Below, piece by piece: positions 25,891-34,872 of a DNA stretch of 64,000 nt. The notes below the pieces were generated by a model, which was not told the DNA's origin, ran no database searches, and saw nothing but the letters and a program-made list of their open reading frames with translations. Source of the DNA: Chryseobacterium sp. MYb7. GTDB taxonomy: Bacteria; Bacteroidota; Bacteroidia; Flavobacteriales; Weeksellaceae. The first letter of the stretch is position 1. Each line of letters starts with the position of its first letter. The translations under genes were made by a program, and so were the position numbers. Where the stretch lies: positions 372,001 through 436,000 of the forward strand of contig NZ_PCOU01000001.1 in NCBI RefSeq assembly GCF_002979455.1, given 5' to 3'.

Positions 25891-27196
25891 CCTGTGTTAA
25901 AATTTTAGTGAAAATCTCTTCTGCGTATTCATAGGAGGAGAATTCCTCTACCTGATGAACTGCATTTTTAGAAAATATACTGTAAGAGTCTTTACTGAGC
26001 TCAAATATATTTTTAATTCCCTCGGCTAATTTTTTACTGTCTTTCAACGGAGCTTTATACCCATTATAATTATCTATTACCATATTGGTTAGAACACCTG
26101 TATCAAAACCTACAACCGGAGTTCCGCAGGCTAAGGCTTCAGAAACCATCATGGGACCCGAATCTTCGATGGAGGAGTTCACAAAAAGATCAGCAGCCTG
26201 ATACAATAATGCCAGCAGTCTGTAATCTTTTATATAATCTATTTTCTGTTTGGTAAAGGTAACCTTGTCAAACTCTTCATTCACTCTATTGGAAACTACC
26301 AGCAGAACGATCTTATCTTTTAGATGCTGAGGTAATTCCTGATCCAGTATTTCAAGAGCTTCCATCAAATATCTGAAACCTTTTCTGGGGTCGTCCATAT
26401 TCTGTGCTCCTGTTAAAATATAAAAATGATCATCAGACAATGAAAAAATCCTTTTGGCTATTGATTTATTCTTGTCATTGAGCAGGTTGGTATCAATTAA
26501 ACTGTTGATATTATAAATCGTTTTCTGATTTTTATAAATCTTCGAATTTTGAGATTGCGTTAATGTTAATCCTGATCCGGCAATGATTTGAAAATTAGCT
26601 TTTTGGGCATTTTCGTATTTTCTGTTAAAATTATCCTTCGCCAATACTTTTTCATTCTCTTTTGTGATAGCGGGACAATTTTCATCGCATCCTCTGATAT
26701 ATCCTTCGCATCCCCAGGAGAAGTGGCATCCTCCTGTGAAATGATTCATGTCTACTGTAATATTATATATTTTTGCTTTCGTAGCATTGTATATATTGAG
26801 AAGATCTGTTGTATTGAGAAAATCAATGGTCATCCCTGTGAAAATAAAATCAGGGGTGAAGCCCACCGTTTTCAGCATACTTTGAACATTAATATTTTCC
26901 GACAACTCATCTGTACTTAAAAAAGCATATTTGCCGTCTGTACTCAGCGGTGCTTCTATCTGTAAGGGCTTAATTTTATTCTTTAATTTATTGATAGCTC
27001 TTGTTAATAATCCAGGCTGTGCTGCAGAAGAAGTAATATGTTTATAAACTTTAATGAAATCTTCATTTTTTGTTTTTTGTTTTACACACATCACAACTTC
27101 ATGTCCCATATTTTTCATAATATGAGCTATTTTGTACATGGCTTCGTATGCTCCATTTACATCACCAGTAGAAAGAATTAGTATTTTTTTACCCAT
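25871..27196 (-). CDS. glycosyltransferase family 4 protein (WcaC-like Cys-rich subtype)
   Basis: The 441-residue GT-B enzyme has ILILSTGDVNGAYEAMYKIA at the start and a Cys cluster in GGCHFSWGCEGYIRGCDENCP (Cys157, 163, 170, 174), seen in a subset of GT4 enzymes and possibly structural. Near the C-terminus SSIEDSGPMMVSEALACGTPVVGFDTG gives the EX7-like signature. It lies five bases downstream of the Wzt gene and overlaps the HTTM-DCC gene by 20 bases. Donor unknown. Confidence 0.87.
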   Translation of the reverse strand: MGKKILILSTGDVNGAYEAMYKIAHIMKNMGHEVVMCVKQKTKNEDFIKVYKHITSSAAQPGLLTRAINKLKNKIKPLQIEAPLSTDGKYAFLSTDELSENINVQSMLKTVGFTPDFIFTGMTIDFLNTTDLLNIYNATKAKIYNITVDMNHFTGGCHFSWGCEGYIRGCDENCPAITKENEKVLAKDNFNRKYENAQKANFQIIAGSGLTLTQSQNSKIYKNQKTIYNINSLIDTNLLNDKNKSIAKRIFSLSDDHFYILTGAQNMDDPRKGFRYLMEALEILDQELPQHLKDKIVLLVVSNRVNEEFDKVTFTKQKIDYIKDYRLLALLYQAADLFVNSSIEDSGPMMVSEALACGTPVVGFDTGVLTNMVIDNYNGYKAPLKDSKKLAEGIKNIFELSKDSYSIFSKNAVHQVEEFSSYEYAEEIFTKILTQDDQKTL

Positions 27197-27200
27197 TATT

Positions 27201-28436
27201 TTACATCCATATTACAGGAGGGGTAATAATTCCGTTATCTGTGTCTCCGGTAAGAAAATTTTCATGTCCTGTTTCAATGATATTAAGTTGTATCCCTCCA
27301 TTTATAATATCATATAATTCTACTGAAGGAGTATCTATAGCCACTGAAAGTACATACGTATTAGGTATTAATTTACCTCCTTCAATCTTTACTGTGAAAT
27401 TATTTTCATTTTTATCTTCAAATACTTTTCTGGTGACAAAGATTACATTTTCAAATTTGTCTAAAATAGCAATGTTCACTCTTATCCCTTTATTTACACT
27501 TCTATTGACAAAACTTATATCAAGTTTGATATCTTCACTATGTCCGAATTCTGTGGTGTCTTCAGATTTATTATTATAAATTCGAACTTTTTGAATCTGG
27601 GCTTTTTTACTTAGATCTTCAATATAACTGAATTCAATATTAGGGGAAAGCTCGTTAATGATATAATTCTCAAGTACACTATTGATATCTCCCTGATGAG
27701 CAACCTGTCCGTTTTTTAATAGAATGCCGGATGTACAAAGCTGCTTTACAGCTGCCATATTGTGACTTACAAAAAGGATTGTTCTTCCTTCTCCTTTTGT
27801 AACGTCATTCATTTTTCCAAGGCATTTTTTCTGAAATTCAGCATCTCCTACTGCTAAAACTTCGTCTACAATAAGGATTTCAGATTCCAAATGTGCTGCC
27901 ACGGCAAAAGCCAGACGAACATACATTCCTGATGAATATCTTTTTACAGGAGTGTCTATATACCTTTCTACTCCGGAGAAAGCTACAATTTCATCAAATT
28001 TTCGTTTAATTTCTTTACGGGTCATCCCCAGGATTGCTCCATTTAGAAAGACATTTTCCCGCCCTGTCATTTCCGGGTGAAAGCCTGTACCTACTTCTAA
28101 TAAAGAAGCAATTCTACCATTTGTATATATTTTCCCTGTGGTAGGTTTTGTTACTTTGCTCAATAATTTCAGCAAAGTAGATTTTCCTGCACCATTTCTT
28201 CCGATGATCCCTACAGCATCTCCTTTTTCAATCTCAAAATCGATATCACGAAGAGACCATACATATTCGGAATCCCCTTTTGTAGCTCTGTCATTGGCTT
28301 CACCAATCTTCAAATAAGGATCTTCTTTCCCTCTTACTTTGTACCAGAATCTGTTCAAGTCATGAGATAGTGTTCCCGTTCCGACTTGCCCAAGACGGTA
28401 TTGCTTAGATATATTTTCTGCTTTTAAAGCTAGCAT
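27201..28436 (-). CDS. wzt: polysaccharide ABC exporter ATP-binding protein (Wzt-like)
   Basis: The 411-residue ATPase has Walker A GRNGAGKST (about residues 79-87), the ABC signature RYSSGMYVRL, and Walker B ILIVDEVLAVGD. The first 60 residues are the extended N-terminus usual in Wzt proteins. The last ~150 residues (from about 255) form a beta-rich Wzt-C-like domain that, in other organisms, recognises the capped end of the glycan before export. It works with the Wzm permease encoded 35 bases upstream. This supports an ABC-transporter-dependent rather than Wzx/Wzy pathway. Confidence 0.93.
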   Translation of the reverse strand: MLALKAENISKQYRLGQVGTGTLSHDLNRFWYKVRGKEDPYLKIGEANDRATKGDSEYVWSLRDIDFEIEKGDAVGIIGRNGAGKSTLLKLLSKVTKPTTGKIYTNGRIASLLEVGTGFHPEMTGRENVFLNGAILGMTRKEIKRKFDEIVAFSGVERYIDTPVKRYSSGMYVRLAFAVAAHLESEILIVDEVLAVGDAEFQKKCLGKMNDVTKGEGRTILFVSHNMAAVKQLCTSGILLKNGQVAHQGDINSVLENYIINELSPNIEFSYIEDLSKKAQIQKVRIYNNKSEDTTEFGHSEDIKLDISFVNRSVNKGIRVNIAILDKFENVIFVTRKVFEDKNENNFTVKIEGGKLIPNTYVLSVAIDTPSVELYDIINGGIQLNIIETGHENFLTGDTDNGIITPPVIWM

Positions 28437-28471
28437 GTTTTTTTAATTTAAATTTTTAAAGGAATAATTAA

Positions 28472-29320
28472 TTACACGGTATCCATAAAAGTTTTTTCAA
28501 CTTTATTGAAAATTACAACTCCTATAGCCATAATAATAACAATTATGAAAGAGCTTATACCCAGCATTGTAGGAGAGAAGTCACCCACGCCTAACCAGGC
28601 ATATTTAAAACATTCAAAAATACCTGTCAGAGGATTATATAAAGCAAGTTCTTTGAAAACTCCTCTAAGAGCAGAAGTAGGATAAATAACAGGAGTCGCA
28701 TACATAAATAAACTAACACCAAATCCTAAAAGCATACTAAGATCTTTGTATTTTGTGGTAAGAGCAGAGAATATCATTCCCAGTCCCAAAGAGAAAAACG
28801 CCATCATTAAGATGAGAAAAGGAGTAGCTAAAACCCACCAATTGGGGTTTACCTGCCCTTTACTCAAATAATACCCCCATACAAGAATGAATAGAAGGAA
28901 CTGTACCCCAAGTCGCATAAGGTTAGAAATAACAATGGATAATGGTGTAACCAGTCTTGGAAAGTATACTTTTCCGAATATCCCCGCATTGCCTGCAAAA
29001 GTAGTAGATGTAGCTAGCAATGAAGTGGAAAAATAATTCCATAGTGTTACCCCTGCCAGATAAAAAAGAAGTGGTGGTGCATCATCTGTAGGGAGTTTGG
29101 CAATCCTTCCGAAAATAACCAAATAAACGATGGTGGTAAGAATGGGATTGATAAAAAACCAGATCGGTCCTAAAACAGTTTGTTTAAAACTGGATACAAA
29201 ATCTCTTTTTACAAACATATAAACAAGATCTTTGTATCTCCAGACTTCTTTTAGTTTCAGGTCAAATAACGAATGATCTGCATCAATCGTTTCTGTCCAC
29301 GTCTGTTGTGGTTCATTCAT
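28472..29320 (-). CDS. wzm: polysaccharide ABC exporter permease (Wzm-like)
   Basis: From ATG 29318-29320 the protein has 282 residues. It is an ABC-2 type permease with six membrane helices, preceded by an amphipathic cytoplasmic segment (VWRYKDLVYMFVKRDF), with VLGPIWFFINPILTTIVYLVIFG as first helix. A TTG six codons upstream could also serve, but the -7-like TAAATTTG overlaps it, which favours the ATG. It exports lipid-linked polysaccharide across the inner membrane with Wzt. It starts the long minus-strand run that continues to 13954. Confidence 0.93.
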   Translation of the reverse strand: MNEPQQTWTETIDADHSLFDLKLKEVWRYKDLVYMFVKRDFVSSFKQTVLGPIWFFINPILTTIVYLVIFGRIAKLPTDDAPPLLFYLAGVTLWNYFSTSLLATSTTFAGNAGIFGKVYFPRLVTPLSIVISNLMRLGVQFLLFILVWGYYLSKGQVNPNWWVLATPFLILMMAFFSLGLGMIFSALTTKYKDLSMLLGFGVSLFMYATPVIYPTSALRGVFKELALYNPLTGIFECFKYAWLGVGDFSPTMLGISSFIIVIIMAIGVVIFNKVEKTFMDTV

Positions 29321-29335
29321 TTGTGTAATTTTTTG

Positions 29336-29343
29336 CAAATTTA
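29336..29343 (-). promoter_or_regulatory. -7 element for the wzm-wzt operon
   Basis: On the minus strand TAAATTTG fits TAnnTTTG and ends 15 bases before the wzm ATG. A terminator-like palindrome lies 100 bases upstream, so this should be a fresh start of transcription. No clear -33 TTTG is seen at the right spacing. Confidence 0.4.
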
Positions 29344-29442
29344 TAATAATTATTTATTACCCTGTTATTTAATTTTGAATTTTTCATTTTAATAAAATTA
29401 AAAATTAACAACTAATATATTGATATTTGCTGGTATAAACAA

Positions 29443-29470
29443 AAACTATTGGCTTTAAAGCCAATAGTTT
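29443..29470 (-). terminator. terminator after rmlA
   Basis: A 28-base perfect palindrome (arm AAACTATTGGCTTT) lies 24 bases after the rmlA stop and is followed on the minus strand by TTTTTGTTT. Stem plus T-run fit a factor-independent terminator separating the ugd-rmlB-rmlA group from wzm-wzt. Confidence 0.65.
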
Positions 29471-29493
29471 GAGAATTTTATAAATTATATTGA

Positions 29494-30357
29494 TTATTTA
29501 ACGATAAGTTGCTTCAGGTACTCTCCATAGCCACTTTTGCCGTATTTGGCGGCTGTTTCTAGAAGTTTATCTTCATTGATGAATTTATTCCTAAATGCAA
29601 TCTCTTCAATACAGCCAATTTTGAACCCCTGTCTCTTTTCAATAACGCTTACAAATTCTGAAGCATCATGAAGAGAATCAAAAGTTCCTGTATCCAGCCA
29701 TGCGGTGCCTCTGTCAAGAACGGCAACTTCCAGCTTCCCGTTATTTAGATAAACGTTGTTAACATCAGTGATTTCCAGCTCACCTCTTGGAGAAGGTTTG
29801 ATGTTTTTAGCAATTTCCACCACATTATTGTCATAAAAATAAAGCCCGGGAACAGCATAATTTGACTTAGGTTTTAAAGGTTTTTCTTCAATAGAAACAG
29901 CTTTCAGATCCTTATCAAATTCTACAACACCATATCTTTCGGGATCAGCAACATGGTAGGCAAAAACAACTCCTCCTTCCGGATTGGTTTTATTTTTTAA
30001 TAAAGTTCCCATTTCGGAACCGTAGAAAATATTATCTCCCAGTACCAGCGCAGCAGAATCATTACCAATAAATTGTTCGCCCAAAATAAAAGCTTGTGCT
30101 AAACCATCAGGGCTTGGTTGTACAACGTATTCTATGTTACAGCCAATTTGAGAACCATCACCTAAAAGCTTGATAAAGCCTTCCTGGTCATGTGGTGTAG
30201 TAATGATTAGAATATCCTTGATTCCGGCTAAAAGAAGCGTGGAAAGCGGATAATAAATCATAGGTTTGTCATAAACAGGCATTAGCTGCTTGCTTACAGC
30301 AATAGTTAGAGGGTAAAGTCTGGTTCCGGATCCTCCGGCTAATATTATTCCTTTCAT
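29494..30357 (-). CDS. rmlA: glucose-1-phosphate thymidylyltransferase
   Basis: The 287-residue enzyme makes dTDP-glucose from dTTP and glucose-1-phosphate. It has the nucleotidyltransferase signature [13 protein letters not shown] (about residues 6-18), [27 protein letters not shown], and the [13 protein letters not shown] block, all typical of RmlA. Length matches the family. It follows RmlB by 100 bases and is the last gene before a terminator. Its product should feed RmlB and then WecE. Confidence 0.96.
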   Translation of the reverse strand: MKGIILAGGSGTRLYPLTIAVSKQLMPVYDKPMIYYPLSTLLLAGIKDILIITTPHDQEGFIKLLGDGSQIGCNIEYVVQPSPDGLAQAFILGEQFIGNDSAALVLGDNIFYGSEMGTLLKNKTNPEGGVVFAYHVADPERYGVVEFDKDLKAVSIEEKPLKPKSNYAVPGLYFYDNNVVEIAKNIKPSPRGELEITDVNNVYLNNGKLEVAVLDRGTAWLDTGTFDSLHDASEFVSVIEKRQGFKIGCIEEIAFRNKFINEDKLLETAAKYGKSGYGEYLKQLIVK

Positions 30358-30392
30358 GTATTGGTGCGTATTAATCTTATTTTTTGGGGTTT

Positions 30393-30429
30393 AAGTATAA
30401 TTTCTTTCGAGTGTAAAGAAATTATACTT
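30393..30429. promoter_or_regulatory. 15-bp hairpin between rmlB and rmlA
   Basis: AAGTATAATTTCTTT (30393-30407) pairs exactly with 30415-30429 around a 7-base loop. It fills the 100-base gap between rmlB and rmlA. No T-run follows on either strand, so it may be an RNA processing or attenuation structure rather than a full terminator. Confidence 0.45.
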
Positions 30430-30457
30430 CCCATTTATTGTTTTAACAGAAAAATGT

Positions 30458-31537
30458 CTAGTTGTATTGCTTGCTATAGTAATCCTGATAATTCCCTGAA
30501 GTTACATTCTCCAGCCATTCTTTATTTTCAAGATACCAGTCGATCGTTTTTCCTAACCCTTCTTCGAAAGTTACTGACGGTTTCCAGCCTAAATCCTTAT
30601 TTAATTTTGTTGCGTCAATGGCATAGCGTTTATCATGGCCTGGTCTGTCTTTTACAAAAGTAATCAGTTTTTCAGAATAGCCTTCCGGCTTTTCCAGCTT
30701 AGCATCCATTTGTTTGATCAGTTCTTTTACAAGATCAATATTTTGCCACTCATTGAATCCTCCGATGTTGTATGTCTCGCCTGTTTTAGCCTCATTGAAA
30801 ATCTGATGAATAGCTTTGGCGTGATCAATGACAAATAACCAGTCTCTTGTATATTTTCCATCACCATAAATAGGAAGTGGTCTTTCATTGATGATATTCG
30901 AAATACAAAGAGGAATCAGTTTTTCCGGGAAATGATTTGGACCGTAATTGTTGGAACAGTTAGATACGATAAACGGCATTCCGTAAGTGTTTCCGTAAGC
31001 TCTTACCAAATGATCAGAAGCAGCTTTTGATGCAGAATACGGAGATTGAGGATCGTATGAGGTTGTTTCTAAAAAGAACCCTGTTTCACCTAAACTTCCA
31101 TATACTTCGTCCGTAGAAATGTGATAAAAAAGATTGTTTCTTTTCTCGTTCGGGAATCTGCCATGAGTATGATCCGGATTTAATGTCCAGAACTCTTTAC
31201 AAAGGTTCAGAAGATTAGCCGTTCCGTTCACATTTGTATTGATAAATGCCATTGGATCTGTAATGCTTCTGTCCACATGACTTTCTGCAGCCAAGTGTAC
31301 AACAGCATCAGGATTGTATTTTTCGAAAACCTTTCTTAATTCTTCAGGTTTTGTAATATCTGCTTTTTCGAAAACGTAATTAGGCTCATTTTCAATGTCC
31401 TTTAGGTTTTCTAAATTTCCTGCATATGTAAGAGCATCAAGGTTGATAATCGTAGTGTTTGGATTATTTTTTACAAATTCTCTTACAACATGGGAACCGA
31501 TGAATCCGGCACCTCCTGTAATGATAATATTTTTCAT
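30458..31537 (-). CDS. rmlB: dTDP-glucose 4,6-dehydratase
   Basis: The 359-residue extended SDR has the NAD loop TGGAGFIGSHV, HLAAESHVDRS, the active-site STDEVYG and the YxxxK pair in PYSASKAASDHLV. A FITNCSNNYGP-like block (VSNCSNNYGPNHFPEKLIP) is diagnostic for RmlB. It makes dTDP-4-keto-6-deoxy-glucose. As RmlC and RmlD are not in the window and a WecE is, the product probably goes to dTDP-Fuc4N here. It follows ugd by 11 bases. Confidence 0.96.
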   Translation of the reverse strand: MKNIIITGGAGFIGSHVVREFVKNNPNTTIINLDALTYAGNLENLKDIENEPNYVFEKADITKPEELRKVFEKYNPDAVVHLAAESHVDRSITDPMAFINTNVNGTANLLNLCKEFWTLNPDHTHGRFPNEKRNNLFYHISTDEVYGSLGETGFFLETTSYDPQSPYSASKAASDHLVRAYGNTYGMPFIVSNCSNNYGPNHFPEKLIPLCISNIINERPLPIYGDGKYTRDWLFVIDHAKAIHQIFNEAKTGETYNIGGFNEWQNIDLVKELIKQMDAKLEKPEGYSEKLITFVKDRPGHDKRYAIDATKLNKDLGWKPSVTFEEGLGKTIDWYLENKEWLENVTSGNYQDYYSKQYN

Positions 31538-31548
31538 TTTCTTTATTC

Positions 31549-32862
31549 TTATTTTGAGATGGTCTTTCTTCCTATACTTTTATAATGGAATCCATTTTGT
31601 TCAGGGATTTCCAATGGATACATATTTCTGCCGTCAAAAATAACTTTATTTTTCATTTTTCTGGCCATCAACTCGAAATTAGGATTTTTAAACTCCGGCC
31701 ATTCTGTAGCTATAAATAATGCGTCAACGTCTTCCAGAGCATCATACATTCCTTTGGCATATTGTATTTTGTCGCCAAGAAGTTTCTGAACATTGTTTTC
31801 TGCAACGGCGTCATATGCTATAACTTCTGCACCTTTTTCCAATAAAAGAGCAATATTGTCAAGAGATGAAGCTTCTCTGATGTCGTCAGTATTTGCCTTG
31901 AAGGCAAGCCCCCACATGGCAATTTTCTTTCCTTTGATATTTCCACCGAAATATTTTTCAATTTCAGAGACCAAAATGACTTTCTGAGAAGTATTTACAT
32001 TTTCAGTAGCTTCAAGAATCTGGAAGTTAAAATCTTCCTGTTTTCCAGATTTTATAAGGGCTTTTACATCTTTCGGAAAGCAGCTTCCACCATATCCGAT
32101 TCCAGGGAATAAGAATCTATGGCCTATTCTGTCATCACTACCCATTCCTAATCTTACCTTATCCACATCTGCTCCTACTTTTTCACAATAGTTGGCGATT
32201 TCGTTCATAAAGGTAATCTTTACTGCTAAAAACGAGTTCGCTGCATATTTTGTAAGTTCCGATGATTTCTCATCCATAAAGATAATGGGAATTCCCGTAT
32301 TGGTAAAAGGCTGATAAATTTTAGAAAGAATGTCTTTTGCTCTTTCGGAGCTTGCGCCTACTACTACTCGTGAAGGGTTCATGGAGTCTTCAACGGCAAA
32401 GCCTTCTCTTAAAAATTCAGGATTTGAAACTACATCAAAAGGAATGTTTGTTTTAGCAGAGATTGTTTCTCTCACCCTATCTGCAGTTCCTACAGGAACG
32501 GTACTTTTATTGACAATCACTTTGTACTCTGTCATCATCTCGCCAATATTATTAGCTACCTGAAGTACATATGATAAATCTGCAGAGCCATCTTCACCCG
32601 GAGGTGTAGGCAGTGCCAGATAAATCACTTCGCTTTTGTCTAAAGCTTTTTTTAAATCGGTCGTGAAAAATAATCTTTCAGATTGGATGTTTCTTAAAAA
32701 CATTTCTTCAAGGTTCGGCTCATAGATGGGAACTATGCCGTTTTTCATGCCTTCTACTTTTTTTTCATCAATATCAACACAGTATACTGAATTGCCAAGT
32801 TCTGCAAGAGTTGTTCCTGTAACTAACCCCACATAACCTGTTCCTACAATCGTTATATTCAA
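31549..32862 (-). CDS. ugd: UDP-glucose 6-dehydrogenase
   Basis: I start the protein at TTG 32860-32862 (437 residues), where it begins with the usual NITIVGTGYVGLVTG NAD loop. A longer in-frame ATG at 32913 would add 17 residues of no family similarity and would overlap a -7-like TATTTTTG. The catalytic cysteine lies in GYGGSCFPKDVKAL, and the conserved FLREGFAVED and GLAFKANTDDIREA blocks are present. It oxidises UDP-glucose to UDP-glucuronate, so a uronic acid in the polysaccharide is possible. It is the first gene of the minus-strand ugd-rmlB-rmlA group and is divergent from rimP. Confidence 0.93.
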   Translation of the reverse strand: MNITIVGTGYVGLVTGTTLAELGNSVYCVDIDEKKVEGMKNGIVPIYEPNLEEMFLRNIQSERLFFTTDLKKALDKSEVIYLALPTPPGEDGSADLSYVLQVANNIGEMMTEYKVIVNKSTVPVGTADRVRETISAKTNIPFDVVSNPEFLREGFAVEDSMNPSRVVVGASSERAKDILSKIYQPFTNTGIPIIFMDEKSSELTKYAANSFLAVKITFMNEIANYCEKVGADVDKVRLGMGSDDRIGHRFLFPGIGYGGSCFPKDVKALIKSGKQEDFNFQILEATENVNTSQKVILVSEIEKYFGGNIKGKKIAMWGLAFKANTDDIREASSLDNIALLLEKGAEVIAYDAVAENNVQKLLGDKIQYAKGMYDALEDVDALFIATEWPEFKNPNFELMARKMKNKVIFDGRNMYPLEIPEQNGFHYKSIGRKTISK

Positions 32863-32888
32863 AATGTCTGTTTTTAAATTCTTAGGGA

Positions 32889-32896
32889 CAAAAATA
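32889..32896 (-). promoter_or_regulatory. -7 element for ugd-rmlB-rmlA
   Basis: TATTTTTG on the minus strand fits TAnnTTTG and ends 26 bases before the TTG start chosen for ugd. Its position inside the longer frame is an argument for the shorter start. No clear -33 is seen. Confidence 0.35.
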
Positions 32897-32970
32897 TAAA
32901 AATACTGTGACATATTCTTTTAATTTATTGTAAATGAATTGGGCGCTATTTACTTGATACTTAAGATAAT

Positions 32971-33001
32971 TTTGCATTTTTAGAAAAATATCGTATATTT
33001 G
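32971..33001 (+). promoter_or_regulatory. promoter of the rimP-nusA-infB operon
   Basis: TTTG at 32971-32974 and TATATTTG at 32994-33001 are separated by 19 bases, an exact match to the Bacteroidota -33/-7 consensus TTTG-N19-TAnnTTTG. The leader of about 70 bases contains a small hairpin (AAGGCTT/AAGCCTT near 33027-33047). Confidence 0.7.
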
Positions 33002-33076
33002 CCATGGATTTACGGAAAAAATGGGAAGGCTTCGGAAGAAAGCCTTTTTTCGTACTGTAAATCAAGATAAATATAT

Positions 33077-33544
33077 ATGGAGTTTAGAAAAAGAATTGAA
33101 GAATTATTAAATGAATTCCTTGAGACCAGAAAAGATCTGTTTCTTATTGATCTTAAAATTTCTGCAGGGGATGATATTACAGTGATTTTAGATGGTGATA
33201 ATGGAGTTTCTTTGCAGGATTGCCTTGATGCAAGCCGTGCAATAGAATTCAATATGGATCGTGAGGAGCATGATTTCAGCCTTCAGGTGATGTCTGCAGG
33301 ATTGAGCGAGCCATTAGCCACGCCAAGACAGTTCGGTAAAAATATTGGAAGAGAAATTGAGGTGATGCTGGAGGATTCTTCTAAAATTGAAGGAGAATTG
33401 TCAAAAGTAGATGAAGAGAAGATCACACTTACTTTACGTTACCGCAAACCGAAAGATATCGGGAAAGGAAAAGTAGATGTAGAAGAGGAGAAAGAGATTG
33501 CTTACTCCGAGATCAAAAAAGCATTAGTAGTAATTAAATTTTAA
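33077..33544 (+). CDS. rimP: ribosome maturation factor RimP
   Basis: The 155-residue protein has the RimP two-domain layout: an N-terminal alpha/beta domain (LFLIDLKISAGDDITVILDGDNGVSLQDC) with the conserved SREIE-like ASRAIE, then DFSLQVMSAGLSEPL, matching the VSSPGLDRPL block of the family, and an Sm-like C-terminal barrel. It assists 30S subunit assembly. It starts the classic rimP-nusA-infB operon, 16 bases before nusA. Confidence 0.93.
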   Translation: MEFRKRIEELLNEFLETRKDLFLIDLKISAGDDITVILDGDNGVSLQDCLDASRAIEFNMDREEHDFSLQVMSAGLSEPLATPRQFGKNIGREIEVMLEDSSKIEGELSKVDEEKITLTLRYRKPKDIGKGKVDVEEEKEIAYSEIKKALVVIKF

Positions 33545-33560
33545 AAAGAAAAAAGAATAG

Positions 33561-34796
33561 ATGGATAATATAGCGTTGATTGAATCCTTTGGTGATTTTA
33601 AAGACGAAAAGGGGATCAGTAAGATTGATCTTATGGCAATTATTGAAGATTCACTGAAAACTCTTTTGAGAAAAAGATTTGACTCAGATGATCATTTCGA
33701 TGTGATTGTAAACCCGGATAAAGGAGATTTTCAGATATTTTTAAATAAAACAATTGTAGAGGACGAAATGTCTGAAGATGATGATTTGGAAATTGAAATT
33801 TCTGAAGCTAAGAAGATAGACCCTACCTTCGAAGTAGGTGAAGACTTTACAATGGAAATTCCTGTTGCCCAATTGGGAAGAAGAAATATTCTTACCCTTA
33901 AGCAAATCCTGGCTACAAAACTTCAGGAGCACAATAATGCAATGCTGTACGAACAGTTTAGAGATAAAATTGGAGAAATAGTTGTTGGAGAAATCCACCA
34001 TATCCGTCACAAGCACGTGATTTTGCTGGATGATGAAGGAAATGAATTTATTTTACCAAAAGAAAACCAGATCCCATCCGATTTCTTTAAAAAGGGTGAG
34101 AATATCAGAGCTATTGTCGAGACAGTAGATTTCAAAGGTTCTAAACCACAGATTATTATTTCCAGAACTGCACCTAAATTCCTTGAGAAGTTATTGGAGC
34201 TGGAAATTCCTGAGATCCAGGACGGAACAATTATGCTGAAAAAAGTAGTGAGAATTCCTGGTGAAAAGGCGAAGATTGCAGTAGATGCTTATGATGACAG
34301 GATTGATCCGGTTGGGGCATGTGTAGGAGTAAAAGGATCCAGAATTCATGGCGTTGTAAGAGAGTTGAGAAATGAAAACATCGATGTTATTCAGTGGTCT
34401 AAAAACCCTGAGATTTTGGTGAAGAGAGCATTAGGAAATGTCACAGTCAATAAAATTGACATCAATGAGGATCAAAACTATGCATTAGTATATACTCCTG
34501 TTGAAGAGATTTCTAAAGTAATTGGAAAACAAGGACAGAATATTAGACTGGCTTCTTGGTTGTCAGGATATGAAATTGATGTATACAGAGAATCCAGCGA
34601 GGATGACGATGTTGAATTGAGAGAATTTAACGATGATATCGAGCAGTGGATTTTGGATGAGTTTAAGAAAGTAGGACTTACAACTGCAAAATCAGTATTG
34701 GATAAAGAAACTGAGAGTCTTTTAAATATGGTAGACCTTGAAGAAGAAACAATCGAAGAGGTTAAACGTATTCTGAGAGAAGAATTTGAAGATTAA
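33561..34796 (+). CDS. nusA: transcription termination/antitermination factor NusA
   Basis: The 411-residue protein has the NusA order: N-terminal RNA-polymerase-binding domain (about 1-130), an S1 domain (about 135-200), two KH domains with RIPGEKAKIAVDAYDDRIDPVGACVGVKGSRIHGV and GKQGQNIRLASWLSGYEID, and an acidic C-terminal end. It lacks the AR repeats of E. coli NusA, as usual in this phylum. It binds RNA polymerase and nascent RNA. It lies between rimP and infB in a conserved operon. Confidence 0.95.
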   Translation: MDNIALIESFGDFKDEKGISKIDLMAIIEDSLKTLLRKRFDSDDHFDVIVNPDKGDFQIFLNKTIVEDEMSEDDDLEIEISEAKKIDPTFEVGEDFTMEIPVAQLGRRNILTLKQILATKLQEHNNAMLYEQFRDKIGEIVVGEIHHIRHKHVILLDDEGNEFILPKENQIPSDFFKKGENIRAIVETVDFKGSKPQIIISRTAPKFLEKLLELEIPEIQDGTIMLKKVVRIPGEKAKIAVDAYDDRIDPVGACVGVKGSRIHGVVRELRNENIDVIQWSKNPEILVKRALGNVTVNKIDINEDQNYALVYTPVEEISKVIGKQGQNIRLASWLSGYEIDVYRESSEDDDVELREFNDDIEQWILDEFKKVGLTTAKSVLDKETESLLNMVDLEEETIEEVKRILREEFED

Positions 34797-34872
34797 GATG
34801 ATAAATAAATCTTAATAAACAGTAAAAAGGAAATACTTTAATTTTAAAAATTAAAAACAGTAAATAATATAG

